12,584 nt of DNA from Wenzhouxiangella sp. GTDB lineage: Bacteria > Pseudomonadota > Gammaproteobacteria > Xanthomonadales > Wenzhouxiangellaceae. Position numbers and translations under genes: made by a program. The stretch covers positions 1 to 12,584 of the forward strand of contig SKKV01000199.1 of assembly GCA_007123575.1 (NCBI GenBank), written 5' to 3'. This document shows, piece after piece, positions 1-8,600 of the stretch. Position 1 is the stretch's first letter. Each line of letters begins with the position of its first letter. The notes beneath the pieces are model-generated. The model was not told the origin of the DNA. It saw nothing but the letters and a program-made list of their open reading frames with translations, and searched no databases.

Positions 1-359
1 AAACCTGGCATTCTGAAGCCCGGACCGCCCGGCTGATCGCAGTTGACGGCCAGAAACAGAACGCTGTCTTCGGCATTGAAAGGCTCGGCCCGCATGCGCG
101 ATGCATTGGTGGTGGCAAACACGCCGACGAGGTTGTCATAGGACTCGCCCGCGCGCAGGTCCAGCTCTGCGCTGCCCTGGGCACCATGGCAATTGGCGCA
201 AGTGGAAAACAGCGGCTCAATCTGCGTTTCAAAATCAACCAGCGGCGTTTCCGGGATGCCACTCAAGTCATCGCAGCCCGACGGCGCCGGTTGCCCTGAA
301 ATAGCCAATGAGAGAAGGCCCATCCAAAGGGCCAGAACGGTCAAAAAGCGATGAATCAC
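1..359 (-). CDS. Exported single-haem c-type cytochrome, 3' partial
   Basis: The gene runs off the left edge; 119 codons are visible. The start is a GTG at 359, chosen because a good Shine-Dalgarno (GAGGA, 368-372) lies 8 bases upstream and the reading frame then opens directly with a signal peptide. The N-terminus (MIHRFLTVLALWMGLLSLA) has a basic residue followed by a hydrophobic core, with likely signal peptidase cleavage near residue 21; a Cys follows at residue 29 but without a convincing lipobox. The haem c attachment motif CANCH is at residues 54-58 (bases 186-200), preceded by IEPLFSTC, a usual lead-in in periplasmic cytochrome c domains. Met117, in the sequence RMPG near the window edge, is a candidate sixth haem ligand. 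The expected role is periplasmic electron transfer; the partner is unknown. It lies 112 bases downstream of the thioredoxin-like gene on the same strand and could share its transcript. Confidence 0.85.
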   Translation of the reverse strand, partial: MIHRFLTVLALWMGLLSLAISGQPAPSGCDDLSGIPETPLVDFETQIEPLFSTCANCHGAQGSAELDLRAGESYDNLVGVFATTNASRMRAEPFNAEDSVLFLAVNCDQPGGPGFRMPG

Positions 360-367
360 AAGCGGTT

Positions 368-372
368 TCCTC
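368..372 (-). promoter_or_regulatory. Ribosome binding site deciding the GTG start of the cytochrome gene
   Basis: Read on the minus strand this is GAGGA, 8 bases before the GTG at 357-359. It is a strong Shine-Dalgarno match and is the main reason for preferring the GTG, since no ATG lies near the beginning of the signal peptide. Confidence 0.6.
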
Positions 373-440
373 GTGCCGATGGACTGTCAGGTTACTTCGG
401 GTCCACCCCAGCTCCGAAGAAGCGCAAGGGTAACATTTTC

Positions 441-479
441 AGGACCGCGCTGGCCATTGCTTGGAAGCGCGCTAGTCCT
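441..479 (-). terminator. Stem-loop enclosing the stop codon of the thioredoxin-like gene
   Basis: AGGAC (441-445) pairs with GTCCT (475-479) and CGCGCT (446-451) pairs with AGCGCG (466-471). A further CCA/TGG pairing (454-456 with 462-464) can extend it. The three unpaired bases between the two outer arms (472-474) are exactly the TAG stop codon of the minus-strand gene. No T-tract follows on either strand, so this is not a standard intrinsic terminator. It could be a weak terminator, an RNA 3'-end stabiliser, or a structure that lowers expression of the downstream cytochrome gene. The pairing is seen in the sequence; the role is inferred. Confidence 0.35.
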
Positions 480-1809
480 CGGAACAGTAAAACTGCCTAC
501 GCAGCTCCCGCTCGTCCTCGCTGAGCAATGTTTCCGGAAATTGCCTGCCTGCCAGCAAGTACTGGTGGCCGAAGAGTGCGGCTACCTGGTAGCGTTGTTC
601 GGGTTCAAGCGCCATCAGGTCATCCGTTCGAAAGCCGGCCACCCGATTGCCCGAGAAGACAACGCCGTTGCGGAATCGCTTTCTTGCCTCTGTCGAAAGG
701 GCCGACAGAGGGGAGTCGGCACCTTGTTCTACCTCCGCCAGATACTCGGCTAGCGCTTCGGGCGTGCTGATCGGCGTTGCCTGACGAATCCGTTCCATGG
801 CTGAAGCCCGGGTTGGGCAGGCCGTTTGGGGTCTTGTCTGGTCCGCATAAGCAAACGCGTTCTCGTCCAGATGCTGTTTATCCAACAGCCCCAGCTCGGC
901 GAAGCCATTGGCAACAGTCAGCAGACCCTGCGAGCCACCCAGCCAGCCGGAATGTTCGACCGTTACTTGACCATTCTCGACGAACACAAACTGGGGAAAA
1001 TGGAAAAAGTCAGCGACTGGCCAGGTGGAGACATCATCGGCCAGCACTTTTTCAGCGGACGGATAACGCTTATTCCACCACGCAAGCCGATGAAAGGTAT
1101 TGCTGGTGCTGGGCCCGGCAACCCAGAGCGCATATTCATCCATCAGCGGCGCCAGCGTTTCATCTTCGGACAGAGTCTCAGCGGCCTGGCGAGAAAATCC
1201 GCAGCCGGGGGCGCTGACGATCAGCACTCGGGGATTGTTCAACGAGATCCATTCGCCAACGAGCCGTTCTGGATCCTGCTTGATTCGCCAGACCAGAACG
1301 ACCGCCTCGGTGTCGGCCGGGGACGGCTCTATCCGCTCGGGAACCGTAGGCAGTTCAAGCTCCGGGTAGCGTTGTCGCACTCGTTTGGCGGCCGCCAGAT
1401 CCCCGGCCGCCAGGTGGGCGTCGAATAAACGCCGAACCTCGGATGCTTGGGCAAGTTCGCGCTCATGCGCTTCGGCAACAACCTGCTCCAGTCGTTGCCG
1501 AACCCAGGGCTCGTTGTTGGCGAAAGCCGTGCTGAGGGCCGCTCTGAGTCGCAGCGACACAACCTCATTGCTTGCCTCGGCAAGCTCCTCCGGTGCGTAT
1601 TCATTATCAGACCACAGCTCGCGAAAGCGACGCCCATACTCCTCAGCCTGCTCGGTCAGCGTTGGCATAGGGCTGTCGGCACCCTCGAAGCGCTCTGTCA
1701 GCAGGGTCAAACGGCGGTCGTCATCCAGCGCAGCCGTTACCGACGCTGCCAACGTCAGAAGCAGCGCCATCGAAAGGAGTCGAAGAATTTTTGATTTCAT
1801 TACCATCAC
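472..1809 (-). CDS. Exported thioredoxin-fold protein with a CGFS motif, function unknown
   Basis: This is a 445-residue protein if started at the GTG at 1809. In-frame ATGs at 1806 and 1800 are equally plausible, and the one at 1800 (MKSKILRLLS) gives the most typical signal peptide. The N-terminal hydrophobic segment ends in SVTA-A, a good signal peptidase I site near residue 26, so the protein should be periplasmic. Residues 30-150 are charged and probably helical, with no domain I recognise. Residues about 165-310 look like a thioredoxin fold: strand VLIVSAP, then CGFS at 203-206, and later FPQF (271-274), where Pro272 sits as the cis-proline would. Only one Cys is in the active-site motif, so a CXXC disulphide reaction is unlikely. 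The C-terminal 130 residues match nothing I know and contain Cys331 and Cys442, the latter three residues from the end. It is the first gene of a likely two-gene unit with the cytochrome. The fold call is moderate; the substrate is unknown. Confidence 0.7.
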   Translation of the reverse strand: MMVMKSKILRLLSMALLLTLAASVTAALDDDRRLTLLTERFEGADSPMPTLTEQAEEYGRRFRELWSDNEYAPEELAEASNEVVSLRLRAALSTAFANNEPWVRQRLEQVVAEAHERELAQASEVRRLFDAHLAAGDLAAAKRVRQRYPELELPTVPERIEPSPADTEAVVLVWRIKQDPERLVGEWISLNNPRVLIVSAPGCGFSRQAAETLSEDETLAPLMDEYALWVAGPSTSNTFHRLAWWNKRYPSAEKVLADDVSTWPVADFFHFPQFVFVENGQVTVEHSGWLGGSQGLLTVANGFAELGLLDKQHLDENAFAYADQTRPQTACPTRASAMERIRQATPISTPEALAEYLAEVEQGADSPLSALSTEARKRFRNGVVFSGNRVAGFRTDDLMALEPEQRYQVAALFGHQYLLAGRQFPETLLSEDERELRRQFYCSED

Positions 1810-1899
1810 CCATGCCCCACCGGGCCACTACTACTAATCCCCTGGCTGATTTAAAAGACTACCAAAATTCAAGATGATATTCGGACTGTCAACTTCGCG
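1810..1899. promoter_or_regulatory. Divergent intergenic region, presumed promoters for both directions
   Basis: These 90 bases separate the minus-strand envelope genes from recC, so both transcription units should begin in or near here. On the minus strand a perfect TTGACA (1887-1892) lies 17 bases from AATTTT (1864-1869), which is only a 3/6 match to a -10 box. On the plus strand TTTAAA (1850-1855) lies 17 bases from GATGAT (1873-1878), each a 4/6 match; this would start transcription near 1885. The two candidates overlap, so the promoters might compete. None of the boxes is strong enough to be certain, and I see no clear operator palindrome. Confidence 0.3.
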
Positions 1900-4800
1900 A
1901 TGGTGTGGATAATGGATGCGATCTTAAGAAATGTTCGGCCTACGGTGCCCACACCTCCCATGACGATCGCAGAAACTCCAACCAGCACCTTGCCGAGCGG
2001 CCTGGCGATCGTCCATTCCAACCGTCCGGAAAACCTGCGCCGGGTGGTGGTCGAGCACCTGCGTCGGTTTCCGCTGGCGCCGCTGGAAGATGAAGTGGTG
2101 CTGGTGCAGTCGTTCGGCATCGGGCGCTGGCTGCAGCTGGCCATGGCAGCGACCGCGGACGGGGAGGGTCTGGACGGTGGCCTGGGTATCAGCGCCTCGG
2201 TTCGCTTTGAGCTGCCGGCGCAGTTCATCTGGTCGGCCTACCGGACCGTGCTGCAGGACCAGGACCTGCCCGAGCAGTCGCTGTTTGATGCCAGCCGGCT
2301 GCGCTGGCTGATTTTCCGCCTGATTGAGGGTGAATCCAGAAAGCCTAATTTCGAGCCGATCCGACACTTTCTCGACGCGGACCGAGCCGACCCGCGGCGA
2401 CGTTTTCAGCTGGCACACGCCCTGGCCGAGCTTTTCGAGGCCTATCAGTTCTACCGGGCTGACTGGCTGGCTGATTGGGAGGCCGGTAAAGACCGCGTCA
2501 GCAGCGGCCGGCAGAGATTCGAACCACTGGACGCCGAACAGGCCTGGCAGCCAAGCCTGTGGCGCACTCTGGTCGAAGCCGGTGGCGCAGCCGCGGCCTC
2601 GCATCGCGCCCGCTTGCACCGGGAATTCATTGCCGCGCTGGAGCGGCCGGATGCGGTTTTCGCGGGACTGCCGAGGCGACTGATCGTGTTCGGCATCAGC
2701 GCTTTGCCCGAGCAGACCCTGCGCGCCCTGGCCGCGCTGGCCAGGCACAGCCAGGTCCTCGTCTGCCTGCACAACCCCTGTCGCTACTACTGGGGCAATA
2801 TCGTTGAAGCTCGCGATGACTTTCGTCGCTGGAACAAGCGCCATCAAGTCAAAAATGACCAATCGCGCGGCACCATGCCAGTGCGCGAACTGGCCGATAC
2901 CGAGATCGACCAATGGGCGAACCCCTTGCTCGCCTCATGGGGCAAGCAGGGCCGCGACTTCATCCAGTTACTCGACGAAATGGACCGGCCCGAGCACTAC
3001 CAGCACTGGTTCGATGACGGAATTGACCTGTTCGAAGATGTTGACAATGGCCAGGAAAGCAGCCTGCTTGGTCAGCTTCAGCAGGGTATTTTGGACCTTG
3101 AGCCGCTTGCCCCTGGCCTTGCGCGCGAGCCGATTGCCGCCGATGACCGCTCGATATCGTTCACCGTTGCCCACAGCCGGCAGCGGGAAGTAGAGATCCT
3201 GCATGACCGGCTGCTTGAAAGCTTCGAGCGCGATAAAAGCTTGCAGCCGCGCGATGTGATCGTCATGGTGCCTGACATTGACGCCTACGCGCCCCACATT
3301 GAAGCGGTGTTCGGCAACCTGGCCGGCGATGATCAAGACCAACGCCCTGATCCGCGCTACATTCCCTTCACGATTGGCGATCGCAATGACCGCACGCGCT
3401 CAGGCTTTCTGCGCGCGGTCGAAGCCTTGTTAGCCCTGCCTGTCAGCCGTTTCACCACATCAGCTGTTCTGGACCTGCTTGAGATCCCTGCATGCCGCGA
3501 GCGCTTCGGTCTGCAAGATGCTGACATGGACCTGCTTGGTCGTTGGATTGAAGGGTCGGGCGTGCGTTGGGGCCTTGATGGTCAGCATCGGTCTCGACTG
3601 CTCGATAAAGATGAGGGCTTCGAGCAGAACAGTTGGCAATACGGGTTGGACCGTATGCTCCTTGGTTACGCCAATGGACAATCCGACCCATTTGCTGAGG
3701 TGCTCCCTTATGACGAGGTAACGCCAGGATCGGCCGAGTTGGTTGGCAAACTGGCGGCACTGGTCGAGCGTCTGCGGTTCTGGCACGCGGAACTATCTCG
3801 TCCAGCAGCCGCGGCGGCCTGGGTTGAACGACTTAGGACCATGACCGAAGACTGCCTGGCTGTTGCTGATGGTGATGATTCGCTGGCCCGCCATCACTTC
3901 GACCGGGCCGTGGAGCGGCTGCTGGAAGATACCAGCCAGGCGCGTGTAGACGAGGAGCTGCCCATGGAGGTGGTTCGGGAAGTGGTGCTGGCCGAGCTGG
4001 ATAGACATTGTGTGTCGCAGCGTTTTCTGGCCGGCCGGGTCAACTTCTCCACGCTGATGCCAATGCGGGCCATTCCATTTCGCTTGGTCTGCATGTTGGG
4101 GATGAATGACGGCGACTATCCGCGCACCCGCAAACCCGCAGACTTTGATCTTATGGACGTCTGCCGGCGCCCGGGCGACCGCAGTCGCCGAGAGGATGAT
4201 CGCTACCTGTTTCTCGAAGCCCTGTTATCGGCGCGCGAACAGCTATATATCAGCTGGATTGGTCGCAATCTGCGTGACAATGCACCAATCCCCCCGTCGG
4301 TGCTGGTCGGTCAGCTGCGTGACGCCATCGCCAGCGGATGGATGCTGGAGATTTCGGACGGCGGTGATGACGGTCCTCTCGGCAATCATGATAAAGAGCG
4401 TGATGCCGGGCAAGGCTTGCTCAAACACCTCACTACCGAACACCCACTGCAGCCGTTTAGTAGAGCGTACTTTGAGCGCTACAATTCAAGCTTGTCAACC
4501 TACGCGCACGAGTGGAGCGCGGTCTGGCAACGATCAGAGAAACTCGCCGAAGCAAGCAGGAACCGTGCGCTTGAGGCTTTTCCGCCCGAGAGCAGCCTTT
4601 CGCTTAGAGATATTGAAAGCTTTTATCGTTCTCCAGCGCGGGCTTTCCTAAGTGAACGGTTGGGCGTGAGGTTGAAAAGAAAGGATGACCTTGGCCTGCC
4701 GCCGGAAGATGAGCCCTTTGCGCTCGATGGCCTGCAAATTTGGACCCTGCGCGATGAGCTGCTACGCCGCTTGATGGCGGTGGATGTCAGCTTAGGAAAG

Positions 4801-5628
4801 AATATCTCCACACAGCTAAAGACCTGCGCCGGACAGCAGCTTGAGCTGGTGCGTCTGGAAGGCCGTTTGCCGCTTAAGTCTTTTGGTCGCAAGATCGAGG
4901 AATCTGCGCTGGAGGAAGCTATTGAGGTAGGCCAGCGATATTTTGACCGTATCGCTGAGTGCCCTGAACTGCGTCAGCCGATTCCGGTTCGCTTTCGGCA
5001 TGTATTCAGTCAGGTTGGTCAAGTCTATGAGCTTGGATTGGAGGATTGGCTCGGACAGGTCAGGCAATACCCGGACGGAAGGCTGGTGCGGGTTTTCCTT
5101 CAGGCCGGCAAAGTGCAACGAAGCCAGGCAAGGAATGTGAGCCGGGCCAACGTTCGCTGGGACAAGCTGGCTGCGTACTGGCCGGGCCACCTGGCTGCCT
5201 GCGCGCAAGGGCTTGAGCTCACCACCTATATCGTGGCTGCAGACAACGAGGCCTGTCTTCAGCCAATTCCGGTTGAGTCAGCGCGGCAGCAACTGCAGCT
5301 GTTGTTGGAAAACTGGCTTGCCGGTATGTCGAGGCCGTTACCGGCATTGCCTGCCCTGTCCGGAGAGTTTGTTCGCCAGCTCGAGGCCAATCGAACGAAT
5401 GACGACGATGGTTGGCTGCACAAGACCAATGCCAACCTTCGCAAACTTTACGAGGATGAGCAGGGGTTTGGAAACAGCAAGCGGCCAGCCGAGCGGGATC
5501 TGAATGTCGATATGGCACGTGTGTTTCCCGACTGGGAGTCGCTGTGGGACTTGCCGGACGATGATGGATTCAGGTTCTGGTCGGAGAGGATCTATGGCCC
5601 GATGGTGCTTAGCCTCCCTTATTCATGA
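1900..5628 (+). CDS. recC: Exodeoxyribonuclease V (RecBCD) gamma subunit RecC
   Basis: RecC is the non-motor scaffold of the RecBCD enzyme. It splits the DNA ends, holds RecB and RecD, and reads Chi in the emerging 3' strand. Blocks shared with E. coli RecC include VHSNR (38-42), LVQSFGIGRWLQ (68-79), NPCRYYWG (292-299), NPLLASWGKQGRD (341-353), RFLAG with LMPMRAIPF following (from 708) and GDRSRR (759-764). As in the family, it has a helicase-like body without Walker motifs and a degenerate nuclease-like C-terminus. From the ATG at 1900 it has 1242 residues, against about 1120 in E. coli. The start is uncertain: no clear Shine-Dalgarno precedes 1900, and in-frame ATGs lie at 1912 (GGTGTGG upstream) and 1960. 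The last lies closest to where E. coli RecC begins, though it also lacks a ribosome site. Some residues at E. coli Chi-contact positions differ. It is the first gene of the rec operon and ends 12 bases before recB. Confidence 0.97.
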   Translation: MVWIMDAILRNVRPTVPTPPMTIAETPTSTLPSGLAIVHSNRPENLRRVVVEHLRRFPLAPLEDEVVLVQSFGIGRWLQLAMAATADGEGLDGGLGISASVRFELPAQFIWSAYRTVLQDQDLPEQSLFDASRLRWLIFRLIEGESRKPNFEPIRHFLDADRADPRRRFQLAHALAELFEAYQFYRADWLADWEAGKDRVSSGRQRFEPLDAEQAWQPSLWRTLVEAGGAAAASHRARLHREFIAALERPDAVFAGLPRRLIVFGISALPEQTLRALAALARHSQVLVCLHNPCRYYWGNIVEARDDFRRWNKRHQVKNDQSRGTMPVRELADTEIDQWANPLLASWGKQGRDFIQLLDEMDRPEHYQHWFDDGIDLFEDVDNGQESSLLGQLQQGILDLEPLAPGLAREPIAADDRSISFTVAHSRQREVEILHDRLLESFERDKSLQPRDVIVMVPDIDAYAPHIEAVFGNLAGDDQDQRPDPRYIPFTIGDRNDRTRSGFLRAVEALLALPVSRFTTSAVLDLLEIPACRERFGLQDADMDLLGRWIEGSGVRWGLDGQHRSRLLDKDEGFEQNSWQYGLDRMLLGYANGQSDPFAEVLPYDEVTPGSAELVGKLAALVERLRFWHAELSRPAAAAAWVERLRTMTEDCLAVADGDDSLARHHFDRAVERLLEDTSQARVDEELPMEVVREVVLAELDRHCVSQRFLAGRVNFSTLMPMRAIPFRLVCMLGMNDGDYPRTRKPADFDLMDVCRRPGDRSRREDDRYLFLEALLSAREQLYISWIGRNLRDNAPIPPSVLVGQLRDAIASGWMLEISDGGDDGPLGNHDKERDAGQGLLKHLTTEHPLQPFSRAYFERYNSSLSTYAHEWSAVWQRSEKLAEASRNRALEAFPPESSLSLRDIESFYRSPARAFLSERLGVRLKRKDDLGLPPEDEPFALDGLQIWTLRDELLRRLMAVDVSLGKNISTQLKTCAGQQLELVRLEGRLPLKSFGRKIEESALEEAIEVGQRYFDRIAECPELRQPIPVRFRHVFSQVGQVYELGLEDWLGQVRQYPDGRLVRVFLQAGKVQRSQARNVSRANVRWDKLAAYWPGHLAACAQGLELTTYIVAADNEACLQPIPVESARQQLQLLLENWLAGMSRPLPALPALSGEFVRQLEANRTNDDDGWLHKTNANLRKLYEDEQGFGNSKRPAERDLNVDMARVFPDWESLWDLPDDDGFRFWSERIYGPMVLSLPYS

Positions 5629-5640
5629 CGCGATAAACCT

Positions 5641-8600
5641 ATGAGCCAAGCAAACTCCATCAAAGAACTTGAATTAATTCGATTTCCCTTGCGCGGCCTT
5701 CGCCTGATCGAAGCCAGCGCCGGGACGGGCAAGACTTACAGCATCGCTGCTTTGTATGTGCGGCTTATCCTTGGCCATGGCCGAGAAGACCAGCTGCCAT
5801 TGATGCCGCCGCAAATCCTGGTCTTGACCTTCACCCGTGCTGCCACCCAGGAATTGCGCGAGCGTATCAGAGCCCGACTAACCGAAACGGCGCGCGTATT
5901 TCGCAATGGTCAACCTGGCGGAGATACGTTTCTTGTCGACTTGCTTGCCGCTTACCCAGAGCCTGAGGCCAGAGCCGCCTGTGCCAGACGCCTGCAGGTG
6001 GCGGCTGAATGGATGGATGAAGCGGCTATCCACACCATTCACGCCTGGTGTCAAACCATGCTGCGTCAGCACGCGTTTGACAGCGGCAGCCTGTTTGACC
6101 AGGAAGTCGACAGTGCAGACCAGAGCTTGCTCCAGCAAGTCATCAACGACTATTGGCGCCGTTTCATGTATGTCGACCATGAGCTGGCTGATCATTTGGG
6201 CGAGCTGGCCGAGACACCGGCCCAGCTTGCTCGAAGCGTGCAGCGCTTGCTCAAGCCCGGACTAGCCTTTCGCATTGACGGACAGGCGGCCATTGGCAAA
6301 GCGCCGGCAGAAGCACTGGAAGACTTGCTTGCCTGGAAGCACGAGCAAGCCGCTTGCCTGGACGAGCTGCAAAAGACCTGGCAAGCGCAGGCAGATAGCG
6401 CCCGCAGTTTCTTGCGCGACGCGGTCGAAAACAAATATTTGAAAGTGCCTTACAGCAAGTGGGAAAACTGCAAGGCCTGGTTCGACACCATTAATGCTTG
6501 GAATACATCCGCAGAACTAGCCGAAACCCTGGTCAATCTCCGTCCGGATCGGATCAATGACTGCATCAGCAAAAAAGGTGAGGGCAACTGGTCGGCCGAG
6601 CACACCCTGTTCCATGCCATTGCGAAAACTTTGGATGCCCTGCCGGCGAAACCGCGCTGGACCGCTGCGGTTTGGCCGCATGCGGTTGAATGGATTACCA
6701 ATCGCTATCAGCGCGAAAAGCGCGAGCGGAACCAGCTGGATTTTGATGATTTGCTGCACCAGCTGGACCGTGCCCTTGTCGGTCGCGGAGGTGCGCGACT
6801 CCGGACGCGCATCCTGGACAGTTTCCCGGTGGCGCTGATTGATGAGTTTCAGGATACCGACCCGGTCCAATACCGGATCTTTGAGCGAGTGTTTGCGGCT
6901 GAACGCAATAACGCGGCCCACGGTCTGTTCATGATTGGCGACCCCAAGCAGGCCATCTATGCCTTTCGCGGCGCCGATATCTTCACCTACCTGGATGCTC
7001 GTCGCCAAACCGCCGTTGAAGACCGCTACACCCTGGCAACGAACTACCGTTCCACGGAGGCTATGGTCAAGGCGGTGAATCATTGGTTTTCGGTGGGTGA
7101 GCGGCGGGCCGATGGCGCGTTTGGTTTCCGAAGGGACCAGGTTAATCCGGTGCCTTTTCATTCGGTCAAGGCCAGTGGAAGAGATAAACGCCTGGTTGTC
7201 GACCGGGACAGCCCATCCGGGGAGTCAACTCCTCAGCCAGCACTGAATCTTTGGTTCCAGCCGCCGGATGGCGGTTACGTTAGCAATTCTGCTTACAGGG
7301 ACCGCATGGCGGCTATCGCAGCCACGGAAATCACGCGCCTTTTGAATCAGGGGCGAAGCAACCCGCCGCAGGCGGGCTTTGAACACCCGGACGGCAGGGT
7401 GGTTGCTGTCAAGCCTTCCGATATAGCAGTGCTGGTGACCAATCGATTTGAGGCCGATGCCGTTCAGAACGAGCTGCGTCACCGTGGTGTGGATTGCGTG
7501 TATCTTTCCGAGCGCAACTCTATCTTCGACCAACCCGAAGCGGTTGACCTGGTAGCTATCCTCGAAGCCGCAGCAGCGCCCAACGATGCCTGGCTGGTGC
7601 GCAACGCGCTGGCCGTGCCCTCACTGTGCGCGCGAATCAGCGAGCTCGACGCCTTGCGCCATGATGAGCAGCGTCTTGAGGCTGAAATGCAGCTGTTTGC
7701 CGGGCTGAGCAAAACCTGGCGTGAGCACGGCGTGCTGGCCATGCTGCGCCGACTGTTTACCGCGAAGTCAGCGCCCGAACGTTTGTTCGAGCGCAGTGCC
7801 GGTGGCGAACGAACCTTGACCAATCTGCTCCACCTGGCTGAGCTGCTGCAGACCGAAAGCCAACAGCAAGACGGCGAGCAAGCATTGATCAACTATCTGC
7901 GCCGCGAAGTGGTCAACACCGAACGTTCGGATAACGAAGCGCATGTGTTGCGTCTGGAAAGCGATGCCGATCTGGTAAAAGTCATCACCATCTTCAAGTC
8001 CAAAGGCCTTCAGTATCCATTGGTGTTTGTCCCATTTGCCTGCAGCTACAAGCCGCTGTCTGAGAACGAGCCGTTCCTCGAGTTTCACGAAGATGGCCCC
8101 GATGGTCGATCACAAAGGGTGCTGGAATTGGCCGGACACAGCAAGGCGCTCGCAAGGGCCCGGGTAGAGAAGCGCCAAGAGCAGCTTCGTCTGCTATACG
8201 TGGCCCTGACCCGTTCGGAGCATGCCTGCTGGGTGGGCCTGGCTCCGGTCTTGTCGCTGCCCGATGGTCAAAGACCTGGCAAGGCGGACTGTGCTGATCT
8301 GTCGGCCTTCGCACCGGGGCATTTGCTGCTCGGGCTGCTCGATGAGGCTGAAGTTGACCAGATGGCTGCTGGTGAGTCCTTTGACATGAAAAATCTGCTG
8401 GATCGCCTGGTATCCAGCCGCGACGAGCTCTCGCTTACCATCGCTGATGAGTCGCTGATCGACGGCACTCGTCTGACTGCCGAGGTCAAGGAGGCCGAGC
8501 TTTCCGCCGCCAGGCAATACCAGGGAGAGCCACGCGAACACTGGTGGGTGGCCAGCTACTCCGCGCTTCGCCATGGCCGGCCGGCAACGTCGGCGCTGGA

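Noticed and set aside
826..1428. A 200-codon plus-strand open frame across the thioredoxin-like gene
   Set aside because: The minus-strand frame has a signal peptide and a coherent thioredoxin-like pattern; the plus-strand translation shows neither.
1924..2913. A 329-codon open frame on the minus strand opposite recC
   Set aside because: It is antisense to a clearly conserved part of RecC, and its translation shows no recognisable domain. Long shadow frames are common in GC-rich genes.
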